DNA of 14,397 bases from Kiritimatiellia bacterium (GTDB lineage Bacteria > Verrucomicrobiota > Kiritimatiellia > RFP12 > UBA1067). Position numbers and translations under genes: made by a program. Location: contig JAQWAM010000006.1 in assembly GCA_028707675.1 (NCBI GenBank), positions 1 through 14,397 of the forward strand. Reading direction: 5' to 3'. Below, piece by piece: positions 6,885 through 14,329 of the stretch. The first letter of the stretch is position 1. Every line of letters begins with the position of its first letter. The notes under the pieces were generated by a model. It saw only the letters and a program-made list of their open reading frames with translations. It was not told where the DNA came from and did not search any database.

Positions 6885-7562
6885 TTGGGACAAAAAGTAA
6901 ATCCGATTGGTTTCCGGGTCGCGGTTGACAAGCAGTGGCGCAGCCGTTGGTATGCCAATAAGCGGCAGTTCGGCGAACTGCTGGCTGAAGACCTGATGAT
7001 TCGCGAGTTGGTTAAGAAACGCCTCGAGAGCGCAGCGATCACGCAGATCCTGATCGAGCGTTATGCGAACCGCGTGCGCATCAACCTGTTCACCGCCCGC
7101 CCGGGCGTGGTGATCGGGCGTAAAGGGCAGGATGTGGACAACATCCGGCAGGAGTTGGCCAAGAAGACCGGCAAAGAGATATACCTTGAGATTCAGGAGG
7201 TGCGCGATCCGGACGCGAACGCGCAGCTCGTGGCCGAGAGCATCGCGCAGCAGGTCGAGCGTCGCGTGGCCTTGAAAAGAGCCATGAAGCGCGCCGAGAA
7301 GGTCGCGATGGACATGGGCGTTGACGGCATCAAGATCCGCTGCAGCGGGCGCATCAACGGGGCCGAGATCTCGCGTGTGGAGTGGAGCAAGCAAGGCAAG
7401 GTGCCTTTGCACACGTTGCGCGCCAACATCGATTATGGCTTTGCGGAGGCCAACACCACCGCCGGTCTGATCGGCGTCAAGGTCTGGATATGCAAAAAAG
7501 ACGATTTCCAGCCGGTGCGTTCCGGCGGCCACAGGAGGAGAAAAGATGCCTCTAATGCCTAA
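6885..7562 (+). CDS. rpsC: 30S ribosomal protein S3 (TTG start)
   Basis: The frame is open from 6852, but the family start [12 protein letters not shown] is obtained only by initiating at TTG 6885, which follows a perfect AAAGGAG (6871-6877) at 7-nt spacing. This gives 225 residues, a usual length. The KH domain shows [21 protein letters not shown] (71-91) with the GRKG loop at 78-81, and the C-terminal domain has [21 protein letters not shown]3 lines the mRNA entry channel with S4 and S5. The gene overlaps the start of rplP by 17 nt. Confidence 0.97.
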   Translation: MGQKVNPIGFRVAVDKQWRSRWYANKRQFGELLAEDLMIRELVKKRLESAAITQILIERYANRVRINLFTARPGVVIGRKGQDVDNIRQELAKKTGKEIYLEIQEVRDPDANAQLVAESIAQQVERRVALKRAMKRAEKVAMDMGVDGIKIRCSGRINGAEISRVEWSKQGKVPLHTLRANIDYGFAEANTTAGLIGVKVWICKKDDFQPVRSGGHRRRKDASNA

Positions 7563-7968
7563 GCGGGTTAAACACCGCAAACAGTTCAAAGGCAACCGTT
7601 CCGGTTTCGCGACTTCAGGCGACCAGCTCGCATACGGCGAGTTCGGGCTGAAGGCGTTGAGCCGCGGTTTTCTCACCAACACCCAGATTGAAGCCTGCCG
7701 TGTGGTGATCAATCGCGAAATGAAGCGCAAAGGCAAGCTGTGGATACGCATATTCCCGGACAAGCCGGTCACGCGCAAGCCGATCGAGGTGCGTATGGGC
7801 GGCGGAAAAGGGAACCCTGAGTTGTGGGTGGCCGTTATCCTGCCTGGAAAAATTTTATTCGAGATCGGCGGCGTGCCTGATTCCGTGGCCCGTGAATGTC
7901 TGCGTCTGGCAGATACCAAACTGGGCATCAGGACGAGGCTTGTGGCGCGTAACGTAACGGGAGCCTGA
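7546..7968 (+). CDS. rplP: 50S ribosomal protein L16
   Basis: The 140-residue product begins [19 protein letters not shown] and carries [22 protein letters not shown] and [28 protein letters not shown], all L16 signatures. L16 helps position aminoacyl-tRNA at the A site. AGGAGG at 7533-7538 favours ATG 7546 over the ATG at 7555, which would match the common MPKR start. Both lie inside the last codons of rpsC, so the genes are translationally coupled. Confidence 0.98.
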   Translation: MPLMPKRVKHRKQFKGNRSGFATSGDQLAYGEFGLKALSRGFLTNTQIEACRVVINREMKRKGKLWIRIFPDKPVTRKPIEVRMGGGKGNPELWVAVILPGKILFEIGGVPDSVARECLRLADTKLGIRTRLVARNVTGA

Positions 7969-7975
7969 CGTAACG

Positions 7976-8170
7976 ATGAAAGCAAGAGACTTGAGAGAAC
8001 TGGGAGCTGAAGAGCTCGATGTTAAACTGCGCGAGCTGTCGCAGGAGCTGAACAGCATGCGCATCAAGCACAGGTCGGGCGTCGCGGTTGATAAACCTGT
8101 CCGTATGCGCGGGATGCGTCGTGACATCGCGCGTATGAAAACGGTGCAAGCTGAGCGGGAGGCTAAATAA
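7976..8170 (+). CDS. rpmC: 50S ribosomal protein L29
   Basis: The 64-residue, highly charged and helical product reads [31 protein letters not shown], the two-helix L29 fold, in the expected position between L16 and S17. L29 sits next to L23 at the exit tunnel. GGGAG at 7959-7963 may serve as the ribosome binding site, with a long spacing to ATG 7976. Length is typical. Confidence 0.96.
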   Translation: MKARDLRELGAEELDVKLRELSQELNSMRIKHRSGVAVDKPVRMRGMRRDIARMKTVQAEREAK

Positions 8171-8171
8171 C

Positions 8172-8435
8172 ATGGCCGAGTCAATTCAAGAGCGCGGCGC
8201 GCGCAAAGTCCGCAAGGGCATTGTGGTCAGCAAGAGCGGGATCAAATCGGTGATAGTTCAAGGCGAACGGCGCGAGCGCCATCCGCTTTACGGCAAAGTC
8301 GTGCGCCGTTTCAAGAAATATCACGCCCATGACGAGGACAACACGGCCCGGGTGGGCGATAGAGTCACCATCATGGAGACCCGCCCGCTGAGCGCGACCA
8401 AACGTTGGCGCATCGTCAAGCCGGAGGTCAAGTAA
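8172..8435 (+). CDS. rpsQ: 30S ribosomal protein S17
   Basis: The 87-residue product shows the S17 OB-fold pattern: [71 protein letters not shown]. It binds the 5' domain of 16S rRNA. GGGAGG at 8157-8162 precedes ATG 8172, one base after the rpmC stop. Its own stop is immediately followed by the rplN start codon. Confidence 0.98.
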   Translation: MAESIQERGARKVRKGIVVSKSGIKSVIVQGERRERHPLYGKVVRRFKKYHAHDEDNTARVGDRVTIMETRPLSATKRWRIVKPEVK

Positions 8436-8801
8436 ATGATTCAGGAACAGACTGAGATGGTGGTGGCGGACAACACCGGCGCTAAACGGGCCATGTGTTT
8501 CCGTGTGCTCGGGCAGCGCAAGCAGTACGCGCACTTGGGCGACGTGATCCGCGTGGCCATCAAAGAGGCGGCGCCGGCCGGCGCCGTCAAGAAGGGGCAG
8601 GTATGCACCGCGGTGATTGTGCGCACCGGCCAGCCGATCACCCGGGCAGACGGCTCGGTGGTGCGGTTCGACCAGAACGCCTGTGTGATTGTCGACAACA
8701 AGATGAATCCGGTAGGCTCGCGCATTTTCGGCCCTGTGGCCCGTGAACTGCGCGACAGAAATTACATGAAGATCATTTCACTGGCGCCGGAAGTCGTCTG
8801 A
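8436..8801 (+). CDS. rplN: 50S ribosomal protein L14
   Basis: The 121-residue product has the near-universal L14 features [26 protein letters not shown] and [35 protein letters not shown]14 forms intersubunit bridges and is the docking site of RsfS. ATG directly abuts the rpsQ stop. In E. coli this is the first gene of the spc operon; no separate promoter is obvious before it here. After it comes the largest gap in the operon. Confidence 0.98.
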   Translation: MIQEQTEMVVADNTGAKRAMCFRVLGQRKQYAHLGDVIRVAIKEAAPAGAVKKGQVCTAVIVRTGQPITRADGSVVRFDQNACVIVDNKMNPVGSRIFGPVARELRDRNYMKIISLAPEVV

Positions 8802-8918
8802 TGCCGATTGACGGCAGATACGGGTTCTGAAACCAGCGAGCGTCCGTGACGCTGATGATGCCGCGGGCCGGGCGGACCGGTGCGGCGGTGTCAAAACGGT
8901 TACGGGTTAGGAAAGAGC
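8802..8918 (+). promoter_or_regulatory. 117-bp spacer between rplN and rplX with small hairpins
   Basis: This is the only long untranslated interval inside the operon; other gaps are under 30 bp. It contains TGCCG/CGGCA (8802-8806 with 8812-8816, 5-nt loop) just after the L14 stop. A second small stem is AGCGT/ACGCT around CCGTG near 8840-8854, followed by a GC-rich stretch. AGGAAAGAG at its end is the Shine-Dalgarno of rplX. No open frame of note crosses it. It could hold an internal promoter, a processing site or a ribosomal-protein feedback site; in E. coli, S8 represses at the nearby L24-L5 junction. The role is inference. Confidence 0.35.
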
Positions 8919-9236
8919 ATGAGTATTGCGAGAATAAAAAAAGATGACACGGTCATCGTCATTACCGGCGACGCCGCCGGACAGACCGGCAAGGTGCTCC
9001 GCGTGATCCCGGACAAAGGGATGGCGGTCGTGCAGGGTCTGAATATGGTGAAAAAGTCGATCCGGCCCTCCGATAGCGCGCCTAATGGCGGGTTTGTGGA
9101 GCGCGAGGCGCCGCTCCGGCTTTCAAATCTGATGCCGTACGACTCTGACGCTAAAAAGGGTGTGCGCATCAGCCGGGTGAAAGACGGCGACCGCATGGTG
9201 CGTAAATCCAAGGCTTCGGGCAAGATCCTTGACTAA
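8919..9236 (+). CDS. rplX: 50S ribosomal protein L24
   Basis: Starting at ATG 8919, behind AGGAAAGAG, gives 105 residues beginning MSIARIKKDDTVIVITGDAAGQTGKVLRV, the KOW motif that defines L24. The rest (NMVKKSIRPS, GGFVEREAPLRLSNLM) is typical. A frame extension to 8880 is open but adds 13 residues with no family match. L24 is one of the two initiators of large-subunit assembly. It is followed by rplE after 11 nt. Confidence 0.97.
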   Translation: MSIARIKKDDTVIVITGDAAGQTGKVLRVIPDKGMAVVQGLNMVKKSIRPSDSAPNGGFVEREAPLRLSNLMPYDSDAKKGVRISRVKDGDRMVRKSKASGKILD

Positions 9237-9247
9237 CGGAGGCGCAA

Positions 9248-9787
9248 ATGGCCAGACTCAAAGATAAATTCGTTAAGGAATTAGCGCCGAAGCTACAGGA
9301 AAAGCTTGGTGTCAAAAACAAGATGTTGGTGCCGCATCTGGAAAAGGTGGTGATCAACATGGCGTTCGGCATTGTTGAGAAGGATGTGCAGAAGGCGATT
9401 CTGGATGACTTTACCAAGGTGTCCGGACAGAAGCCGGTTTTGTGCAAGGCGCGCAAGAGCATATCCAACTTCAAGCTGCGCGAAGGAATGGTTATCGGCG
9501 CGAAAGTCACCTTGCGCGGGAACCGGATGTTCGAGTTCTTCGACCGTCTGGTGAACAGCGCGCTGCCGCGTATCCGCGACTTCCGCGGGGTTTCCGCGCG
9601 CGGTTTTGACGGGCGCGGCAACTATACGCTGGGCTTAAAAGAGCATACCATTTTCCCGGAGCTGGTGGATTCGGGAGTTCACGGCAATGATGTCGGCATG
9701 GATGTCACTTTTGTGACGACCGCCCCGGACAACAAAAGCGCGCGCGAGTTGCTCGCGATCATGGGAATGCCGTTTGCCGGCAAATAA
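9248..9787 (+). CDS. rplE: 50S ribosomal protein L5
   Basis: The 179-residue product has standard L5 length and signatures: [14 protein letters not shown], then [32 protein letters not shown], then [32 protein letters not shown]5 binds 5S rRNA with L18 in the central protuberance. CGGAGG (9236-9241) precedes ATG 9248. No departure from the family is seen. Confidence 0.98.
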   Translation: MARLKDKFVKELAPKLQEKLGVKNKMLVPHLEKVVINMAFGIVEKDVQKAILDDFTKVSGQKPVLCKARKSISNFKLREGMVIGAKVTLRGNRMFEFFDRLVNSALPRIRDFRGVSARGFDGRGNYTLGLKEHTIFPELVDSGVHGNDVGMDVTFVTTAPDNKSARELLAIMGMPFAGK

Positions 9788-9801
9788 GGAGAGTTTTCAG
9801 T

Positions 9802-9987
9802 ATGGCCAAAACCTGTCTGATGGAAAAAGCCAAACATCCGCCGAAGTTTTCTTCGCGCAAGTACTACAGGTGTTCCCGCTGTGGACGCCCGCGTGCTTAT
9901 ATTCGTAAGTTCCAGCTCTGCCGTATCTGTTTCCGCGAGCTGGCTGTTTCGGGAATGATCCCGGGTGTGACAAAGGCAAGCTGGTGA
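9802..9987 (+). CDS. rpsN: 30S ribosomal protein S14, zinc-binding type
   Basis: The 61-residue product is the short, zinc-ribbon form of S14: CSRC at residues 24-27 and CRIC at 40-43 supply the four cysteines (24, 27, 40, 43). It ends in the typical [12 protein letters not shown]14 sits in the small-subunit head next to S3 and S10. The short form contrasts with the about 100-residue zinc-free form of E. coli, which some bacteria keep elsewhere for zinc shortage. AAGGAG precedes ATG 9802. Confidence 0.98.
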   Translation: MAKTCLMEKAKHPPKFSSRKYYRCSRCGRPRAYIRKFQLCRICFRELAVSGMIPGVTKASW

Positions 9988-9997
9988 GGAGAGAATA

Positions 9998-10390
9998 ATG
10001 ACGTCGGATCTTATTTCTGACATGCTGTTGCGCATACGCAACGGACTGAAAGCCGAGCTTCCCGCTATCGAGCTTCCGGGGTCGCGCATCAAAGGCGAGA
10101 TCGCCCGTGTCTTGAAGGAAGAAGGCTATATAACGGACTTCACGATGACCAAGACGGTGCCGAGCGTTCTTAGCATCGAGCTGAAGTACAACGACGACGC
10201 CGAGCCGGCCATACGCGGTTTGCGCCGCGAAAGCAGGCCCGGACTGCGTAAATTCTGCAAGGTTCAAGAGATACCTGAGGTGCTGGGCGGCCTGGGAGTC
10301 GCGATTGTGAGCACGTCGGGCGGGATCTTGAGCGGTAAAGAAGCCCGCAAGCGCAAGCTTGGCGGTGAGTTGATCTGCACAATCTGGTAA
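9998..10390 (+). CDS. rpsH: 30S ribosomal protein S8
   Basis: The 130-residue product begins TSDLISDMLLRIRNGLKAELP and ends with the strongly conserved VSTSGGILSGKEARKRKLGGELICTIW. S8 is an early binder of the 16S central domain and in E. coli is the repressor of the spc operon. GAGGAGAG precedes ATG 9998. Length and position are standard. Confidence 0.98.
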   Translation: MTSDLISDMLLRIRNGLKAELPAIELPGSRIKGEIARVLKEEGYITDFTMTKTVPSVLSIELKYNDDAEPAIRGLRRESRPGLRKFCKVQEIPEVLGGLGVAIVSTSGGILSGKEARKRKLGGELICTIW

Positions 10391-10403
10391 GAGGGCTGCA
10401 ACA

Positions 10404-10943
10404 ATGTCGAGAATTGGTAAACAACCGGTCGCCATCCCTGCCGGAGTCACGGTCACGGCGCAAGACAATATGGTGACGGTCAAAGGTAAGCTGGGCGAGC
10501 TGAGCCGGACTTTCCAGAAAGGGATCGCCGTCAAAGTCGAAGACGGCAAGGTGCTGATCAGCCGTGCGGACGACTCGCGCATGCAGAAAAGTTGTCACGG
10601 CTTGAGCCGCACCCTGGTGAAGAACATGATCGAAGGCGTGACCAACGGCTACAAAAAAGGTCTGAACATCGACGGCACCGGTTTCAAAGCCGTGCTGCAG
10701 GGCCAGAAGCTGATCCTGTCACTGGGGTTCGCTTCGCCTAAAGAGTATCTGATCCCGGACGGCATCAAGGTCACGGTCGATAACCCCGGCCTGAATGTCA
10801 CGGTCGAGGGGATAAGCAAGGAACTGGTCGGTGAAGCGGCCGCCCGTATCCGCAGTTATTACCCGGCCGAGCCATACAAGGGCAAGGGAATCAAGTATGC
10901 TGGCGAACAGATCCGCCGCAAGCAGGGCAAAACTGTCGCTTAA
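10404..10943 (+). CDS. rplF: 50S ribosomal protein L6
   Basis: The 179-residue product begins SRIGKQPVAIPAGVTV and shows the internal duplication typical of L6. The second copy carries EGISKELVGEAAARIRSYYPAEPYKGKGIKYAGEQIRRKQGK. L6 is near the sarcin-ricin loop and the EF-G binding site. GAGGG at 10392-10396 precedes ATG 10404. No anomalies are seen. Confidence 0.98.
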   Translation: MSRIGKQPVAIPAGVTVTAQDNMVTVKGKLGELSRTFQKGIAVKVEDGKVLISRADDSRMQKSCHGLSRTLVKNMIEGVTNGYKKGLNIDGTGFKAVLQGQKLILSLGFASPKEYLIPDGIKVTVDNPGLNVTVEGISKELVGEAAARIRSYYPAEPYKGKGIKYAGEQIRRKQGKTVA

Positions 10944-10966
10944 CGCCTGAACGGAGCTGATGAGAA

Positions 10967-11347
10967 ATGAGTTTTAACCGTAAAACACAACGTGCCCGCC
11001 GCCATATGCGCCTGCGTCAACGCATCAAGGGGACGGCTGAACGTCCGCGCATGGCAATTTATATCTCGAACAAGCACATGTACGTGCAGTTTATCGATGA
11101 TAGCGCCATGTGTACGCTCGCCTCGACTTCCACGTTGAGCGAGCCTAAGCCGTGTAATCTGGAAACCGCCAGACTGGTCGGCGAACAGGCCGCCAATGTG
11201 GCCAGGGAAAAAGGCATATCGCTTGTGGTCGTTGACCGCGGCGGGTTCAAGTTCCACGGCCGCGTCAAGCAGATCGTGGAAGCCGCTACCGCGGCGGGAC
11301 TGAAAATATCCGAGCGTGCCGCAGAGGTGGCAGAGGAGGCTAAGTGA
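10967..11347 (+). CDS. rplR: 50S ribosomal protein L18
   Basis: The 126-residue product has a basic N-terminus ([41 protein letters not shown]) and the C-terminal [28 protein letters not shown] of L18. L18 binds 5S rRNA. It carries a short Glu/Ala-rich tail ([11 protein letters not shown]) beyond the usual end. GGAG at 10952-10955 precedes ATG 10967. The stop codon overlaps the GTG start of rpsE. Confidence 0.97.
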   Translation: MSFNRKTQRARRHMRLRQRIKGTAERPRMAIYISNKHMYVQFIDDSAMCTLASTSTLSEPKPCNLETARLVGEQAANVAREKGISLVVVDRGGFKFHGRVKQIVEAATAAGLKISERAAEVAEEAK

Positions 11348-11841
11348 GCGCAGAGGCTAAATTTCCCCGCAGTGAGGGACAGGGACAGAAAGAGTTCGAC
11401 GAGCGCGTGGTGTTCGTGAACAGGTGCGCCAAAGTCGTCAAGGGCGGCCGGCGCTTCAGTTTCAGCGCGGTGGTGGTGGTCGGCGACCGCAACGGGCGGG
11501 TCGGCTTCGGGTTCGGCAAGGCCAACGAGGTCAGCGATGCTATACGCAAGGGCGGTGAGGCCGCCAAGAAGGAGATGATGCGTATCAAGTTGGCCGGCAA
11601 AACCATACCGCATGCTGTGACCGGCATATGCGACGGCGGGCGCGTGCTTCTCAAGCCGGCGCCTGACGGCACCGGGCTGATTGTCGGCGGCGGTATGCGT
11701 CCGGTGCTTGAAGCCGCCGGCGTCCGCGACGCCATCGGCAAATCCCTTGGCAGCAAGAACCGCCTGAACGTGGTCAAGGCCACTGTTGACGCGCTGAACA
11801 ATCTGCGCTCGGCCGAGGAGATCGCGGCCGCCCGCGCTTAA
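11344..11841 (+). CDS. rpsE: 30S ribosomal protein S5 (GTG start)
   Basis: The 165-residue product starts at GTG 11344, which overlaps the rplR stop (GTGA) and follows GAGGAGG. It shows the S5 domain [41 protein letters not shown] and the C-terminal [29 protein letters not shown]5 contributes to decoding accuracy and mRNA unwinding. Only 17 bp separate it from rplO, so rpmD (L30), often found at this junction, is absent. Confidence 0.98.
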   Translation: MSAEAKFPRSEGQGQKEFDERVVFVNRCAKVVKGGRRFSFSAVVVVGDRNGRVGFGFGKANEVSDAIRKGGEAAKKEMMRIKLAGKTIPHAVTGICDGGRVLLKPAPDGTGLIVGGGMRPVLEAAGVRDAIGKSLGSKNRLNVVKATVDALNNLRSAEEIAAARA

Positions 11842-11858
11842 GCATCTAGGAGTTAATC

Positions 11859-12299
11859 ATGGATTTGTCATCATTGAAAAACACGCCCGGCGCGCGTAAG
11901 TCCCCAAAACGTGTGGGGCGCGGCCAGGGTTCCGGCATGGGCAAAACTTCCACGCGCGGCCACAAGGGCCAGCAGGCGCGCAAAGGCCACAAGGGCAAGC
12001 TCGGTTTCGAGGGCGGCCAGATGCCGTTGATCCGGCGCCTGCCGAAACGCGGCTTCAAGAATCATAACCGTGTCGAATACTTCGCGCTGAACGTCAAAGA
12101 GCTTGAGCGCTTCGCGGACGGCACCGAGGTTAATCTGGAAGTTTTGCGCGCCGAAGGCTTGTTCTCGAGCAAATACGACGGCGTGAAAATTCTCGGCGAA
12201 GGCGATTTGACCAAAAAACTTTCGCTAAAGGTCAACGGCGTCAGCGCTTCGGCCAAAGCCAAGATCGAGGCCGCGGGCGGCAGTGTCGAACTTGTTTGA
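11859..12299 (+). CDS. rplO: 50S ribosomal protein L15
   Basis: The 146-residue product has the glycine/basic-rich RNA-binding N-terminus KRVGRGQGSGMGKTSTRGHKGQQARKGHKGKLGFEGGQMPLIRRLPKRGF that typifies L15, followed by the globular domain with VKILGEGDLTKKLSLKVNGVSASAKAKIEAAGG. L15 enters late in large-subunit assembly. TAGGAG precedes ATG 11859. Length is typical. Confidence 0.98.
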   Translation: MDLSSLKNTPGARKSPKRVGRGQGSGMGKTSTRGHKGQQARKGHKGKLGFEGGQMPLIRRLPKRGFKNHNRVEYFALNVKELERFADGTEVNLEVLRAEGLFSSKYDGVKILGEGDLTKKLSLKVNGVSASAKAKIEAAGGSVELV

Positions 12300-12310
12300 G
12301 GATACGTACC

Positions 12311-13702
12311 ATGCCAATGCTTGCCACTTTCGCTAACACGTTCAAAATACCCGAGCTGCGGAAAAGGATAATGCTGACGGTCGGGTTGGTCTTCGTCAGC
12401 CGCCTGATCTCCATGATTCCCACGCCGGGCGTGGATTGGCAGACCCTTCAGCATGCGTTGGATGAGATCCGCAAGCAGTCCGCCGCTGGCGGCGGGCTGA
12501 TGGATTGGTTCAACGTGTTCAGCGGCGGCGCGCTCAACCAGTGCGCCGTGGGCTTCCTCAGCATCTGGCCGTATATCAGCGCCTCTATCATCATCCAGTT
12601 GCTGACGGCGGTGATACCCCAGCTTGAGCGGCTTTCGCGCGAAGGCGAGTCGGGGCGCATGAAAATCGCCCAGTACACGCGCTACCTGACCATCGGCATC
12701 TGCGTGTTCCAGTCGTTCGCGTTGGCTACGGCTCTGCAGAACCCGGCCTCTTTCGGGCTGGGCAACGTGCAGATCGTCACGCGTCCGGGGCTGGGCTTTA
12801 ATATCGTGACCGTGATCTGTATGACCACGGCCTCGCTGTTTGTGATGTGGCTTGCTGACCAGATCACGCAGCGCGGCATCGGCAACGGCACCTCGCTGAT
12901 CATCATGATCAATATCACTTCGCGTTTGCCGGTGGCGATAGTCGAGGCGTGGACGCGATATTTCGGTCTGGGCGGCATCAACGCCACCAGCAGCCCGATA
13001 GAGCTTCTGCTCCTTCTAGTCTTCGGTTTCGCGGTCACGATGGGAACGGTCATGTTGACCCAGGGAATGCGCAAGGTTCCGATCCACTCCACGCGCCGCG
13101 CCGCGTCGGGCGGGGGCGGCCGGTCATACGGCATGCAGCAGACCTACATGCCGCTGCGTGTGAACTACACCGGCGTGATGCCGATCATCTTCGCGGGTCC
13201 GCTGATCCAATTCCCGGCCGCGATCCTTAGCCGTATTCCTCCAGAATACACCTGGCTGGCCTGGCTGAAGTGGACGGGTGCGCAACTGGTTGACATGACC
13301 AGCCCGATCCATCTGGCGGTTTACGCTTTGCTGATCATGTTTTTCGCCTTCTTCTGGGTCGCGACACAGTTCAACGCCATGCAGATATCCGAGAATCTTA
13401 AACGCGACGGTTCCTATGTGCCGGGCATACGGCCGGGACGCGCCACGGCGGAATATCTCGACGCCCTGATGACGCGCGTAACGCTCATTGGCGGCACCGG
13501 TCTGCTGATTATCGCGCTCGTGCCGCAACTGCTGCGCGGCATGATGCAGTTGCCATGGGAGATGGCCTCGTTCTTCGGCGGCACCAGCCTGCTGATCATC
13601 GTGGGCGTGGCCTTAGACACACTGCGCCAGATGGAATCGCACCTGCTGATGCGCAACTACGACGGCTTCCTGAAACACGGCCGTCTGCGCGGGCGGCGCT
13701 GA
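12311..13702 (+). CDS. secY: preprotein translocase subunit SecY
   Basis: With ATG 12311 behind GAGGAT (12298-12303) the product is 463 residues. SecY is the inner-membrane channel through which SecA- or ribosome-delivered proteins pass. Ten hydrophobic segments can be picked out. Signatures are SGGALNQCAVGFLSIWPYISASIIIQ (71-96, plug/TM2), ITQRGIGNGTSLII (185-198), and GSYVPGIRPGRATAEYLDALMTRVTLIGG (367-395). Arg374 there matches the essential Arg357 of E. coli SecY. The loop at 251-285 carries a SGGGG insertion (266-270) relative to the E. coli protein. The frame is open to TTG 12296, inside the rplO stop, but that start lacks support. It closes the operon. Confidence 0.98.
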   Translation: MPMLATFANTFKIPELRKRIMLTVGLVFVSRLISMIPTPGVDWQTLQHALDEIRKQSAAGGGLMDWFNVFSGGALNQCAVGFLSIWPYISASIIIQLLTAVIPQLERLSREGESGRMKIAQYTRYLTIGICVFQSFALATALQNPASFGLGNVQIVTRPGLGFNIVTVICMTTASLFVMWLADQITQRGIGNGTSLIIMINITSRLPVAIVEAWTRYFGLGGINATSSPIELLLLLVFGFAVTMGTVMLTQGMRKVPIHSTRRAASGGGGRSYGMQQTYMPLRVNYTGVMPIIFAGPLIQFPAAILSRIPPEYTWLAWLKWTGAQLVDMTSPIHLAVYALLIMFFAFFWVATQFNAMQISENLKRDGSYVPGIRPGRATAEYLDALMTRVTLIGGTGLLIIALVPQLLRGMMQLPWEMASFFGGTSLLIIVGVALDTLRQMESHLLMRNYDGFLKHGRLRGRR

Positions 13703-13708
13703 GCCGAA

Positions 13709-13747
13709 GACTTCCATAATACGCTAGTCTACCAGGTCGTGGAAGTC
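13709..13747. terminator. inverted repeat between the convergent secY and hicA genes
   Basis: GACTTCCA (13709-13716) and TGGAAGTC (13740-13747) are perfect 8-bp complements separated by 23 nt. They lie in the 62 bp between the secY stop and the hicA stop, where both transcripts must end. No T run follows on either strand and the stem has only four G-C pairs, so intrinsic termination would be weak; it may protect 3' ends or do nothing. Confidence 0.35.
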
Positions 13748-13764
13748 GGGATAGAAAGAGACGG

Positions 13765-13941
13765 TCAGCCGAAATGGTAATCGATGCCGCTCTGTTTCAA
13801 CACCGCGTTTGCGGTGTGTCGCGATTTGATCTTTCCGTCCGCCGTAAAGTGACGGTTGGTGAAGGGGCTGATCCATATATCGTGGTCGCCCTTGCCGCGC
13901 CTGATGAAACGGCAACCGTGGAGCATTAGCAATTCGCGCAC
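13765..13941 (-). CDS. hicA: HicA-family mRNA interferase toxin
   Basis: Read from GTG 13941-13939, one base after the hicB stop, the product is 58 residues: VRELLMLHGCRFIRRGKGDH then DIWISPFTNRHFTADGKIKS and RHTANAVLKQSGIDYHFG. The dsRBD-like fold and the catalytic histidine in GKGDHDIW (residue 20) fit HicA toxins, which cleave mRNA when freed from HicB. The frame continues upstream inside hicB (TDEVK before VREL) without an ATG, GTG or TTG. An ATT at 13962-13960 is the only other near-start, so GTG is the best choice though its Shine-Dalgarno is weak (GAAG). Translation is probably coupled to hicB. It is convergent with secY. An inactivated start remains possible. Confidence 0.82.
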   Translation of the reverse strand: MRELLMLHGCRFIRRGKGDHDIWISPFTNRHFTADGKIKSRHTANAVLKQSGIDYHFG

Positions 13942-13942
13942 T

Positions 13943-14182
13943 TTAACTTCGTCTGTTGCAATATGCGAAGACCCGAACGTGGCGTTCGGAACGGAGGCAG
14001 AGCGAGGCTTCCGGCGGCGTATTGCCGTTCAAAGCCAGTAGTTCAGGTACGGCGTTTCGGACACGCTCGGTAAGGGCGTCAAACGAGCCGGACTCCAGAA
14101 CGAGGCCGTGAATGTCCTCGCTGGTGGCGACCCAGACACTCGCCTCCGCGTCCCACAGCACATCGACGTTATATTCCATCAT
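13943..14182 (-). CDS. hicB: HicB-like antitoxin (DUF1902 type)
   Basis: From ATG 14182-14180, behind a strong AAGGAG at 6-nt spacing, the product is 79 residues. It begins MMEYNVDVLWDAEASVWVATSEDIHGLVLESGSFDALTERVRNAVPELLALNG, the partial RNase H-like HicB fold in its short DUF1902 form. It has no C-terminal DNA-binding domain, so autoregulation would need another factor or a different mode. The frame is open to 14347, but the extra N-terminal residues include repeat-derived VIVIVQ and the Shine-Dalgarno supports the shorter form. Antitoxin precedes toxin, the reverse of the E. coli hicAB order. Such pairs stabilise mobile DNA or respond to stress and phage. Confidence 0.85.
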   Translation of the reverse strand: MMEYNVDVLWDAEASVWVATSEDIHGLVLESGSFDALTERVRNAVPELLALNGNTPPEASLCLRSERHVRVFAYCNRRS

Positions 14183-14329
14183 ATACAACTCCTTTTCGAA
14201 TAGAAGATATAATCCTAAAAAGAGCAGTTGATTTCGATACCGATGCTCCGCAAGTCTGGCGAACGAATTTGGAGACAAGCCCGCCGCCCGGGGTTCCGGG
14301 CGAAAACAGGTTGGTAACGGTATTTGAAC
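14183..14329 (-). other. hicBA upstream region with a GC hairpin
   Basis: No gene is supported. CGCCCGG (14285-14291) pairs perfectly with CCGGGCG (14296-14302) around a 4-nt loop. On the plus strand it is followed by AAAA and on the minus strand by GCGGGC, so it is not an intrinsic terminator for either. The stretch 14196-14222 is A/T-rich and presumably contains the hicBA promoter on the minus strand, but I could not find a convincing -35/-10 pair. Confidence 0.4.

Noticed and set aside
11842..11858. Search for rpmD (L30) between rpsE and rplO
   Set aside because: Only 17 bp, containing the rplO Shine-Dalgarno; no gene fits.
14285..14302. GC hairpin as an intrinsic terminator
   Set aside because: No T run follows on either strand and no gene ends nearby.
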